Assembly: GCA_016200675.1 (NCBI GenBank)
Contig: JACQEH010000081.1
Span: forward strand, 1-16,172
Direction of reading: 5' to 3'
Length of the DNA stretch: 16,172 nucleotides
Origin: Chloroflexota bacterium
Lineage (GTDB): Bacteria > Chloroflexota > Limnocylindria > Limnocylindrales > CSP1-4
In this document: positions 5,344-13,293 of the stretch, piece by piece
How the letters are laid out: every line of letters begins with the position of its first letter
Numbering within the stretch: position 1 is the first letter of the stretch
Notes under the pieces: model-generated
Told to the model about the DNA's origin: nothing
The model's database searches: none
Seen by the model: the letters and a program-made list of their open reading frames with translations, nothing else
Position numbers and translations under genes: made by a program

Positions 5344-8300
5344 GTGTCCGTGCCCGCACGCGAGTTCGTGGCGTCCCCCCGCCGCGCGACCGCCGCCGCC
5401 CCCCGACTTCCTTACGCTATCGCCCGTCGAGGCGCGTCCCTCTTCATGGTCGCGGCGCTGGGATTCCAGCTCCTTGGCCAAGCCATGCCCGTCGTGGCGT
5501 CGCAGGCACCCGCTGCGCCGGCCGCGGCCATCGGAAGCGGGACCCTGAATTCGCCCGCCACGCCGCACATCGCGGTCGCCCTCGACGACGGGACATCGGG
5601 TGGCGGATACGTAGGATTCACCTCATCGACCATCGATCCGAATCCGCAGAACCTCTCGGCCCTGGGGGCCACGGACTGGCGGATCTGGGGATCGACGGGC
5701 AACGGAACTGATGGGAACGTCGCGAACGCTGCGCTGAGCCTCGCTGGCGATTCGGGCAAGAGCAACGGCACCGCGATCAGCGCCTTGACGGATGTCGAGG
5801 GGCCAACGCCAATCCCCCTGCGCGCCATCGGACCCCTCGGCCTAGCGGTCAATGTGGGCGGGGGCTCGGTGCCCTTCGACTTCTCGTGGACCGGCGGAGC
5901 GCCGAATCCAACCGGCACCCTCGTTCGAGCAGGCCTCCAGCACAACGCACCGGACGCTGGGTCCGTCGGCTACGGGTTCTCGTTCACCGTCCCCACAACT
6001 CCTGCCCAACAGCGGCTCACGATCTGGGTGTCCGCCCATCACGGGACTGGCCGCCTCACTGCCTCGATCGGCAGCGCCGTCGTAAGCGACACCGGTGTTT
6101 CGGGAGGCCAGAACCAGGGCGGGATCTACTCGATCGACTTCTCCGGCAGCGGATCGTCCGGAGAAACGATGACTGTCCAGTACGTGCTCGACTCAGCCGT
6201 CCTCCCAACCACTACGCTGGACAGCTACGGATACCAGAGCACGGCGGCCAATGTCGCCATTTATGCCGCTGCGCTGTCATCGCCCGAACTCATCGTCAAC
6301 GGCGGCTTCGAACAACCGATCGCGGGTTCGGACTTCACGGAGATCGTGCCCGGAACCGGCCTGACAGGCTGGACGATCAACAGCGGGTCGATCGATATGA
6401 TCAGCACGCACTGGGCGTCCTTTGAGGGCGCCCAATCGGTCGACCTGAACGGCAACGCCGCGGGAACGATCTCGCAGACTTTTGCGACCACGCCCGGTGC
6501 GCAATACCAGCTGACATTCCAGTACTCAGCGAACCCTGACGGTCCGCCGGACGCGAAGACTGCCAGCGTCCTCGTGAACGGCACGGTGATCGATTCGGTT
6601 TCCCATCCTAAGGGCGGGTACCTGACGACCACGGCGCCGAGGACAATCGCCTGGACACCCGCATCCGTCATCTTCACGGCGCCAGCAGCGACGACCACGC
6701 TGACGTTCCAGTCGACTTCGTCGACTTCCTATGGCATCGTGCTGGACGCCGTTTCGGTCGTACCGACGGGGGTCTCGACGCTGTCGCCGGCCGCCGCACC
6801 GTTGCTCCAGACTGCCGCTTCCGGAAGCCCCGGCGGAATCGCCGGGCGGCTCCAGGCCTATGCCGGACTGGCGTCCCAAGCGGTCTCGCTCTACTTGACC
6901 CCCACCTGCACCGGCAACGTGCCGAGCACTATTCCCATGGTCCTCGGGACGGCGAACGTCACCCTCGACGCGAGCGGTGCTGCCGCCTTCGCCGTCAACA
7001 TCGACGGCCTCCCGGCTGGTCAGTACGTCACCGCCACGGCCATCGACGCGACGCACACCGTTTCGGCCTTCTCGACGTGCATCCAGGTCGGTGCGTCCAA
7101 CGATTCGTGGCCGAACGCACTCGACATCTCCGCGAGCAAGGGCAACTGGACATCGACCGGTCATACCTCCGATCCCGGCTACCTGATCGACAAGAGCGGC
7201 CAGTCGCGCTGGTACAAGTTCGCGGTGGCCCCCGGAGCCCAGGTCTCACTGGACCTCACCGGCGTCCCCGCCGACTACGACGTCGTCCTGTTCAAGGACA
7301 TCACCCAGGCGTATACGACGCTGACCAAGGCGTCGGACCTGAACACGCTGAGCGCGAACTTCGCCGGGCAGGCCTTCTCCGGGCAGGCGTTCTCCGGGCA
7401 GGCGTTCTCGGCTCAGGCGTTCTCGCCGGATGCCTACAGCGCCCAGGCGTTCTCCGGACAGGCCTTCTCAGCAGATGTCTTCTCCGGTCAGGCATTCTCG
7501 GCGCAGGCATTCTCGGGGCAGGCGTTCTCGGCCCAAGCGTTCTCCGGGCAGGCATTCTCGGGGCAGGCGTTCTCGGCCCAGGCCTTCTCCGGGCAGGCGT
7601 TCTCGGCCCAGGCCTTCTCGCCGCAGGCGTTCTCTAGCGCCCAGGCGTACTCCCCGACGAATTACAGCGCTCAGGCGTTCTCGGGCCAGGCGTTCTCGCC
7701 GCAGGCATTCTCTGGTCAGGCGTTCTCGCCGCAGGCGTTTTCGAGCGCTCAGGTCCAGAGCGTCATCACCGTCTCGGCGAACGTCGGGACTGCCCCGGAG
7801 TCGATCCGGGCCAACACCTGGAACAACACCGGTAACTTCTACGTTCGGGTGAGCGGCAAAAACGGCGCCTTCGATCCGGGGAACCCGTTCACGTTGCACG
7901 TGACCCAGACCAGCACCTCCTGCGGGAGCGTGGCGCCGAAAGGCACAGCCCCAGGGGCCGCCACGGCGGCCGGCATCAAGACCGTGATCCTCACGGACTC
8001 CAGCCGGATCCCCGCCGCGTCGGACGCCGAAAGGGCCGCCCTCGCCGCACAGCTCACCGCGCTCGCGGGGCGCTCGGAGGTCAGTGGCGTCGTCGTCGAC
8101 GTGGCCACGGACACGCGAATTCAGCAACTGAACGCGCAGGCGGACTCGAATCGGGCATGTCCGTATGCCAAGAACCTGGTCGCCAGCGCCCTGAAGGACA
8201 TCGTCGACTCGTACCGAGCGAACAATCAGGGTCTGGCCTACGTGGTCCTCGTCGGTGGCGACAACGTCATTCCGTTCTTCCGCTACCCGGATGAGGCGCT

Positions 8301-11300
8301 CCTGGCTCCGGAGGGCGGCTACATCCCGCCGGTCCTCGACAGCAGCGCCTCGCAGGCGAGCCTGCAGTTGAACTACGTCCTCAGCCAGGACGCCTACGGC
8401 GCCGGAATCCAGATCAACCAGAATGCGAACACGTTCCCGGTTCCGAACCTGGCCGTGGGCCGGCTGGTCGAGACAGCTGCGGAAGCCACGACGGTGCTGA
8501 CCGCCTACCTCAACGGGACGACGGTCGGCACGGGCGCCGTGCCGAGACCCACGACATCGCTGGTGACCGGCTACGACTTCCTGTCGGACGCTGCGACCGA
8601 CGTCAAGAGCAGCCTCGACGCCGGCATCGGAATCCCCGGGCAGTCGCTGATCGCCCCGAACAACATTTCACCGACCGACCCCTCGGCGTGGACGGCACCC
8701 CAGCTCAAGAGCGCGCTCCTGGGCTCGCGCCATGACCTCGTCTTCCTGGCCGGCCACTTCAGCGCCAACAGCGCCCTGGCGGCCGACTTCAGCACGACGA
8801 TCCAGACGACGGACCTCACGTCCTCGCCGGTCAACCTCGCCAACTCGATCGTGTTCAGCGCCGGCTGCCACTCCGGCTACAACATCGTGAACGGCGACGC
8901 CGTCACTGGGATCACCCAGCCCCTCGACTGGGCGGAGGCCTTTGCAACAAAGGGTGCCACGCTCATCGCCGGTACCGGCTATCAGTACGGCGACACCGAC
9001 TTCATGATGTACAGCGAGCGCATCTACAGCGGCTTCGCCGCCCAGCTGCTCGCGGGTACCGGTCCGGTGGCCGTCGGGCAAGCGCTCGTCCAGGCGAAAC
9101 AGACCTACCTGCGCGACACGCCGACCCTGCGCGGCATCGACACCAAGGCGCTGCTCGAGGCCACCCTCTTCGGCCTCCCGATGATCAGCGTGAACATGCC
9201 GAATGGGCGGACATCCGCCTCGGGCGATCCATCCGTGGTGACCTCACTCGAACCGATCACGAGCGGCGCAGGCCAGCCGGTCTCCGCCGGCGGGCTCGGG
9301 CTCCAGACCGCGACGCTTAATGTCAGCGATCCGCTGACGATCAATCACCAGCAATTCCGGAACCCGGACGCGACCGGCAGCCTTGGTCCGATCGCGACGT
9401 GGTATAGCGGCACTGACGGGGTCACGAGCAAGCCGTTCGAGCCGACCCTGCCGCTTGTCTCGAAGAATGTCACCGCTCCTGACCAGACCCCGTTGCGCGG
9501 CGTCGGGTTCTGGGGCGGCACATATACGGACACCCCCGGCATTACCCCACTCACCGGTGCCGCGACGACCGATCTCCGGGGCGTCCACACCAGCTTCTCT
9601 TCGCCGGTCTTCTACCCGATGAAGCTGGTGAACGCCAACTACTTCGATGCCCTCGGCGGCGGGTCGACCCGCCTCCTGATCACCCCCGCCCAGCACCGGG
9701 CCGACGGCCCGGGGTCGCCGACGTCGACGCTCCGCCTGTACTCCGGCATGACGTTCAAGCTCTTCTACAGCGGCAACGTCGAGACCCGCACCGTTGGCGG
9801 TGTCCAACTGACGCCGGCCCTTGCAGCTCCCCCGTCGATCCTCGATGTCAACGCAACGGAGGGCCCCGTCAATTCGATCAATGTCGACACCCACGTGATC
9901 GGTGATCCGTCCGCCGGAATCCAGGAGGTCTGGGTCACCTACACGGGCTTCGACAACAATTGGCATTCGGTGGACCTGCGCCAGGACCCGAACGACTCGA
10001 CGCACTGGAACCTGGCATCGCCGATCCTGGTCCCATCGGGCCACTCGGCTTCCGAGATCCGATTCCTGGTCCAGGCCGTGAACGGCGTCGGCCTTGTCGG
10101 CATCAATGACAACTACGGCCAGGACTTCTCCGTGACCCCGACCGTCGTCGGCACTCCGAATCCGACGCATGTCACCCTCGGCGGCGCAACGACCGGCACC
10201 TACGGGACTGTCGCCCAGGTAACAGCCACGTTGACGGGGGCGACGCCCCTCGTCGGCAGCCAGCCGATCACCGTGTCCCTTGGCGGGACCACGCAGCTCG
10301 TGACCACGGACAGCAGCGGGGTGGCCAGAGCGAACTTCCAACTCTCGTCGGCCCCGGGCAGCTACCCGCTCGCCGCGACGTATGGCGGCGATGCGATCAA
10401 CGCTTCATCGACCCATTCGAGCACGTTCACGATCAACCAGGTCGGGACCAACATCGCGTTCAACAATGTGTCCTCGGCGTACATCGGCGCCCAGAGTGGC
10501 GTCGTCGCAACCTTGACCGACGCGAACTCGGTGCCAGTGACGCAGCGAACGTTGTATTTCGTCGTCTCGGGTGGGGGTGGAAGCTGGACCACCATGGCAC
10601 TCACCGACTACCTCGGCAGGGCGCTCGTTGGAGCTATTCCGCTGCCGGCTGGCGGGTACACGATCACCGCCTATTTCAATGGCAGCATTCCGCTCTTGCC
10701 CAGCCAGGCTGTGATCTCGCTGTCGGATGCCACGTACGTCGCCGCTTCCAACTTCGAGGCCTTCTCGATCCAGAAATATGCCCAGGGAATCAGCTTCAAT
10801 GCGATAAGCGGCGCGACGTATGGCGACCCAGACTTCACGGTGAATCCAACGGCGAGCTCCGGACTCCCAGTCTTGCTGTCGTCGGGTACGCCCGCCGTCT
10901 GCACGGTTGCGTCCGGCTTCACCGTCCACATCGTGGCCGCTGGGCAGTGCACCCTCCAAGCGACTCAGCCGGGCAATGACACCTGGGCGGCCGCGCTCGA
11001 GGCGGACCAGTCCTTCACCGTCGCGAAACGTGCGTTGTCGATCGCGGCGATCAGCAGGACAAAGATCCTTGGGGCAACCCTGTCACTGGGGAGCGTCCAG
11101 GGTACCGACTGGATGATCTCCGCCGGAGGTCTGGTGAACGGTGACCAGATCTCGGGCGTCGCGGTCACGAGTGCCGGTGCGGCAGCCTCAGCCGGTGTCG
11201 GGCCGTATCCGATCAACATCAGTGCCACAGTGTCGAATTTCGCAAGCTACGCGATCACACTCGTGCCGGGCACGCTATCCGTCATCTATCGCTTCGACGG

Positions 11301-11664
11301 ATTCCTCCAGCCGATCAACGACACGGGCCACTCTGCCATCTGCGGTACGCCGTGCCCGGTCAGCATCTTCAAGGGCGGCAGCACTATCCCGGTCAAGCTC
11401 CAGCTCAAGAACGCCAGCGGGCTTGTCGTCCAGGCAGGCGCCCTGCCGATCTTCCTCACACCGGACAGGGGAGCATCGACGACGGCAGCCGTCGACGAGA
11501 ACCTCTACACGGATCCTCCGACGAGCGGTGGAACCTTCGCCTTGAATGGCTCCCAATACCAGTACAACTGGAGCACGAAGGGCTGGACGATCGGCTACTA
11601 CTGGCGCATCGGCGTCAAGTTGGACGACGGCCAGATCTACTACGTCAGCATCGGGCTGCGGTAA
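5344..11664 (+). CDS. Giant secreted protein with caspase-like (C25/gingipain-type) peptidase domain, QAFS pentapeptide array and Ig-like tail
   Basis: The product has 2106 residues. Residues 1-55 form a long signal peptide (RR pairs, hydrophobic 30-52, likely cleavage near VVAS/QA). Domains in order: a DWxxWG-type beta-sandwich (about 60-310); a choice-of-anchor-C/DUF642-like domain (316-473, NGGFE, GWTINSGSIDMIS); an Ig-like domain (about 499-583); and a PPC-like domain (586-859) interrupted by the pentapeptide array (675-800). A C25-like peptidase follows (about 879-1286) with VVLVGGDNVIP, AVGRL, His1138 (FLAGHFS) and Cys1175 (FSAGCHSGYN) as the presumed dyad. Then come Ig/Big_3-like domains (about 1500-1809), a TYGDPDF-type Ig domain (1810-1896), an MBG-like domain (1897-1981) and a PxKF-type C-terminal domain (1982-2106, STIPVKLQL, ending in YYVSIGLR). 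No LPXTG or C-terminal membrane anchor is seen. It probably acts outside the cell as a peptidase or adhesin; substrate and activation are unknown. It has its own leader and terminator, so it is probably monocistronic. Confidence 0.85.
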   Translation: MSVPAREFVASPRRATAAAPRLPYAIARRGASLFMVAALGFQLLGQAMPVVASQAPAAPAAAIGSGTLNSPATPHIAVALDDGTSGGGYVGFTSSTIDPNPQNLSALGATDWRIWGSTGNGTDGNVANAALSLAGDSGKSNGTAISALTDVEGPTPIPLRAIGPLGLAVNVGGGSVPFDFSWTGGAPNPTGTLVRAGLQHNAPDAGSVGYGFSFTVPTTPAQQRLTIWVSAHHGTGRLTASIGSAVVSDTGVSGGQNQGGIYSIDFSGSGSSGETMTVQYVLDSAVLPTTTLDSYGYQSTAANVAIYAAALSSPELIVNGGFEQPIAGSDFTEIVPGTGLTGWTINSGSIDMISTHWASFEGAQSVDLNGNAAGTISQTFATTPGAQYQLTFQYSANPDGPPDAKTASVLVNGTVIDSVSHPKGGYLTTTAPRTIAWTPASVIFTAPAATTTLTFQSTSSTSYGIVLDAVSVVPTGVSTLSPAAAPLLQTAASGSPGGIAGRLQAYAGLASQAVSLYLTPTCTGNVPSTIPMVLGTANVTLDASGAAAFAVNIDGLPAGQYVTATAIDATHTVSAFSTCIQVGASNDSWPNALDISASKGNWTSTGHTSDPGYLIDKSGQSRWYKFAVAPGAQVSLDLTGVPADYDVVLFKDITQAYTTLTKASDLNTLSANFAGQAFSGQAFSGQAFSAQAFSPDAYSAQAFSGQAFSADVFSGQAFSAQAFSGQAFSAQAFSGQAFSGQAFSAQAFSGQAFSAQAFSPQAFSSAQAYSPTNYSAQAFSGQAFSPQAFSGQAFSPQAFSSAQVQSVITVSANVGTAPESIRANTWNNTGNFYVRVSGKNGAFDPGNPFTLHVTQTSTSCGSVAPKGTAPGAATAAGIKTVILTDSSRIPAASDAERAALAAQLTALAGRSEVSGVVVDVATDTRIQQLNAQADSNRACPYAKNLVASALKDIVDSYRANNQGLAYVVLVGGDNVIPFFRYPDEALLAPEGGYIPPVLDSSASQASLQLNYVLSQDAYGAGIQINQNANTFPVPNLAVGRLVETAAEATTVLTAYLNGTTVGTGAVPRPTTSLVTGYDFLSDAATDVKSSLDAGIGIPGQSLIAPNNISPTDPSAWTAPQLKSALLGSRHDLVFLAGHFSANSALAADFSTTIQTTDLTSSPVNLANSIVFSAGCHSGYNIVNGDAVTGITQPLDWAEAFATKGATLIAGTGYQYGDTDFMMYSERIYSGFAAQLLAGTGPVAVGQALVQAKQTYLRDTPTLRGIDTKALLEATLFGLPMISVNMPNGRTSASGDPSVVTSLEPITSGAGQPVSAGGLGLQTATLNVSDPLTINHQQFRNPDATGSLGPIATWYSGTDGVTSKPFEPTLPLVSKNVTAPDQTPLRGVGFWGGTYTDTPGITPLTGAATTDLRGVHTSFSSPVFYPMKLVNANYFDALGGGSTRLLITPAQHRADGPGSPTSTLRLYSGMTFKLFYSGNVETRTVGGVQLTPALAAPPSILDVNATEGPVNSINVDTHVIGDPSAGIQEVWVTYTGFDNNWHSVDLRQDPNDSTHWNLASPILVPSGHSASEIRFLVQAVNGVGLVGINDNYGQDFSVTPTVVGTPNPTHVTLGGATTGTYGTVAQVTATLTGATPLVGSQPITVSLGGTTQLVTTDSSGVARANFQLSSAPGSYPLAATYGGDAINASSTHSSTFTINQVGTNIAFNNVSSAYIGAQSGVVATLTDANSVPVTQRTLYFVVSGGGGSWTTMALTDYLGRALVGAIPLPAGGYTITAYFNGSIPLLPSQAVISLSDATYVAASNFEAFSIQKYAQGISFNAISGATYGDPDFTVNPTASSGLPVLLSSGTPAVCTVASGFTVHIVAAGQCTLQATQPGNDTWAAALEADQSFTVAKRALSIAAISRTKILGATLSLGSVQGTDWMISAGGLVNGDQISGVAVTSAGAAASAGVGPYPINISATVSNFASYAITLVPGTLSVIYRFDGFLQPINDTGHSAICGTPCPVSIFKGGSTIPVKLQLKNASGLVVQAGALPIFLTPDRGASTTAAVDENLYTDPPTSGGTFALNGSQYQYNWSTKGWTIGYYWRIGVKLDDGQIYYVSIGLR
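7366..7743 (+). repeat. About 25 tandem 15-bp units encoding [G/A/P]-Q-A-F-S pentapeptides
   Basis: In frame, 25 pentapeptides plus one extra Ser make up residues 675-800 of the secreted protein; a degenerate copy (AQVQS, after another extra Ser) follows to 7761. Most units are GQAFS or AQAFS, often alternating as a ten-residue super-unit; variants are PQAFS, PDAYS, ADVFS, AQAYS and PTNYS. Codons differ between units (GCG/GCC/GCA for Ala, TCC/TCG/TCT/TCA/AGC for Ser, CAG/CAA for Gln). The aromatic (Phe/Tyr) and the Ser are kept almost everywhere. The array is not a CRISPR: there are no spacers and it is coding. Confidence 0.95.
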
Positions 11665-11685
11665 CGACAAGCCCGGCAACGAAGG

Positions 11686-11716
11686 ACGGCCCTCCGAGAA
11701 CCTCGGGGGGCCGTTT
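11686..11716 (+). terminator. Strong intrinsic terminator between convergent genes
   Basis: Arms 11686-11698 and 11702-11714 pair over 13 positions (one G-T wobble) around the loop AAC, followed by TTTCGATTCGTT on the plus strand. It starts 21 bp after the stop of the secreted protein gene. On the minus strand it lies 49 bp past the oxidoreductase operon stop, where the following bases are less T-rich, so it may work in both directions but better for the plus-strand gene. Confidence 0.88.
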
Positions 11717-11763
11717 CGATTCGTTATGCAAGGGCGAGGCGCCGAGACCGAGCGCCCGCTCCC

Positions 11764-12732
11764 CTACAGGATTCCGGCCATCTCCTGGAGCGTGTGCCAG
11801 TTCTCGAGGCGGTCGTCCTGCGTGGCGAGGATCTCGGGCGTCTCCGAGCCGTCGCGGCCGAAGTGCTGGGCGAAGCGGCCCTCGGTCCGGGCGAAGGTCA
11901 GGAAGTCGAGGGCGGCGCCGTCGGGTGACCTGGCCCAGTCCTCCTTGATGGCGGGGTTGCCCTGGAGGGACAGTCGCTCGGCCATCGACTCGCCGCGCCG
12001 GGGGTCGTACGTGAAGATCGGGAACGCGCGGGACTCCACGGCCAGCTTGGCCTGCCGGGTGGCGGCGTCGTCCGCGATCCCGTGCTCGGGCATGCACGGC
12101 GTGTAGGCCACGATCACGGCCGGTCCGGGGAACTCGTTGGCCTCAATGACGGACCGATAGAAGTGGTTGAGGTGGGCCGGCGTCGTGGACGCCACGTAGA
12201 CCTCCCCGTGGGCCATGAGGATCCGGGCCAGCTCCTTGCGCCGCTCGGGCCGGCCGTGGACGGCCTTGCCGTAGGCCGAGAGCTTCGTGACCTGGCCGCC
12301 GAACGTCGCCGTCGAGGCCTGGCCGCCGGTGTTCGAGTAGACCTGCGTGTCGAGGACGAGGACCTTGATGTCGGCGCCCGAGGCGACCATCCGCGACAGC
12401 GACTGGAAGCCGATGTCGTACATCGCGCCGTCGCCGCCGAAGACCCACAGCTTGCGCTCGGGATGGCCGGCCGCGTCCCAGCGGGAGCGGATGCCCATGG
12501 CCACGGCCGGGGCGTTCTCGAAGAGCGAGTTCGTCCACGGCACGCGGTACGGGTTGAACGGGTACGTCGCCCCGAAGACGGTGTTGCAGCCGGTGGCCGC
12601 CACGATCCCCATCGATTCGGGACCGTGGACCTGGCGCGTCGCGGCGACCAGCATCCGGATCGCGGAGGCCTCGCCGAAGCCGGCGCAGGAGCCCGCACCG
12701 CCGACGTAGCCGATCGCGTGCTCGCCGAGCAT
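11764..12732 (-). CDS. porB: Pyruvate:ferredoxin oxidoreductase TPP (beta) domain ORF
   Basis: The 322-residue ORF equals the thiamine-pyrophosphate domain (domain VI) of NifJ-type pyruvate:ferredoxin oxidoreductase. It has GGDGAMYDIGF (GDG at 100-102) and SNTGGQ (Asn134) forming the GDG-N thiamine/Mg site, ATGCN (Cys49) and TPCMPEHG (Cys213). In NifJ, four cysteines ligate the proximal [4Fe-4S] cluster: two in CAGC, one in ATGC and one near the C terminus. Here the first motif reads GSCAGFGE, so Cys16 is kept but the second ligand is Phe19 (codon TTC; Cys would be TGC). ATG 12732 has no usable Shine-Dalgarno: AGAAGG is about 15 bases away. The reading frame continues upstream without interruption except for one TAG at 12751-12753, into the [4Fe-4S] ORF. 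It may therefore be the distal half of one broken or split gene rather than an independent gene. Confidence 0.85.
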   Translation of the reverse strand: MLGEHAIGYVGGAGSCAGFGEASAIRMLVAATRQVHGPESMGIVAATGCNTVFGATYPFNPYRVPWTNSLFENAPAVAMGIRSRWDAAGHPERKLWVFGGDGAMYDIGFQSLSRMVASGADIKVLVLDTQVYSNTGGQASTATFGGQVTKLSAYGKAVHGRPERRKELARILMAHGEVYVASTTPAHLNHFYRSVIEANEFPGPAVIVAYTPCMPEHGIADDAATRQAKLAVESRAFPIFTYDPRRGESMAERLSLQGNPAIKEDWARSPDGAALDFLTFARTEGRFAQHFGRDGSETPEILATQDDRLENWHTLQEMAGIL

Positions 12733-12753
12733 GATGTCGGCCAGGGCCTTCTA
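12733..12753 (-). other. In-frame amber codon and linker joining the [4Fe-4S] and TPP ORFs
   Basis: Reading leftwards, the [4Fe-4S] ORF ends in TAG (12753-12751). The same frame continues AAG GCC CTG GCC GAC ATC and then ATG of the TPP ORF. The residues just after the TAG (KALADIML) read as natural protein continuous with the TPP domain, as if the TAG interrupts a once-continuous coding sequence. Confidence 0.8.
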
Positions 12754-13293
12754 GTTGCGATCCTTGCGGGCCGGCACTTCGCCGTACTTCTGGGTGTCGG
12801 TGAAGTGGCTCCGGGCGGTCGTCGCGGCGAGCTCACCGGTGCCGTTCAGCGAGCCGGCGAAGTCGACGATCCGCGTCTCGAGCTCCGGGGCCGGGACCAC
12901 GACGCCCAGGATGGCGGTGTCTGGGCAGGCGCTGACGCAGGCCATGCAGCCGACGCACTTCTCGGCGAGGAAGTCCGGGATCCGCGGCGCGAGCTTGGAG
13001 AAGTCGCGGACGGCCGAGGTGGCCGGCGGGATGATGCTCCGGGCCAGGCCGGCATCGGCGGGCAGCTCGCGATCGGCGATCCCCCGGCGGTAGGCCGGGA
13101 CGACGCTCCGCCCGAACTCCTCGACGTAGGCGTCGATGTCCAGGAGGGGCGGGGCGATCGAGGCGAGCCGATCGAGGTGGGCCTCCTTGAGCTCGCCGGC
13201 CTCTTTCGAGAAGAGGCTGTCGTCGGGGTGCGGCGCCCGCGCCGCCGGGACGACGGTGGCAGCGGCGCGATCGGTGGTTGGGACGTCAGGCAT
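12751..13293 (-). CDS. [4Fe-4S] ferredoxin-domain subunit of the split oxidoreductase
   Basis: The 180-residue product has a helical N-terminal part without a recognisable domain (about residues 1-105). One ferredoxin motif follows, CVGCMACVSACP (Cys113, Cys116, Cys119, Cys123), and then a short tail ending KYGEVPARKDRN. It corresponds in position to domain V of NifJ, which carries electrons from the thiamine site to ferredoxin. NifJ domain V has two [4Fe-4S] motifs; only one is present here. ATG 13293 overlaps the CBS gene by 8 bp and has GAGG about 9 bases upstream, so it is translationally coupled. The frame continues past its TAG stop into the TPP ORF. It could be a genuine small electron-transfer subunit, or the N-terminal part of a fused delta-beta polypeptide truncated by a stop or an internal deletion. 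Confidence 0.8.
   Translation of the reverse strand: MPDVPTTDRAAATVVPAARAPHPDDSLFSKEAGELKEAHLDRLASIAPPLLDIDAYVEEFGRSVVPAYRRGIADRELPADAGLARSIIPPATSAVRDFSKLAPRIPDFLAEKCVGCMACVSACPDTAILGVVVPAPELETRIVDFAGSLNGTGELAATTARSHFTDTQKYGEVPARKDRN

Noticed and set aside
3491..5359. 622-codon open frame on the minus strand
   Set aside because: It lies antisense to the cyclase NTPase/TPR region, whose plus-strand protein has clear motifs. The minus text is Arg/Pro/Gly-rich with no domain; such shadows are expected in high-GC DNA.
7366..7743. CRISPR array
   Set aside because: The 15-bp units are contiguous without spacers and encode a continuous protein repeat.
12751..12753. Pyrrolysine or programmed readthrough at TAG
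   Set aside because: No downstream readthrough signal is visible, and other genes here also end in TAG (the TPP ORF at 11764-11766). A split or damaged gene is simpler.
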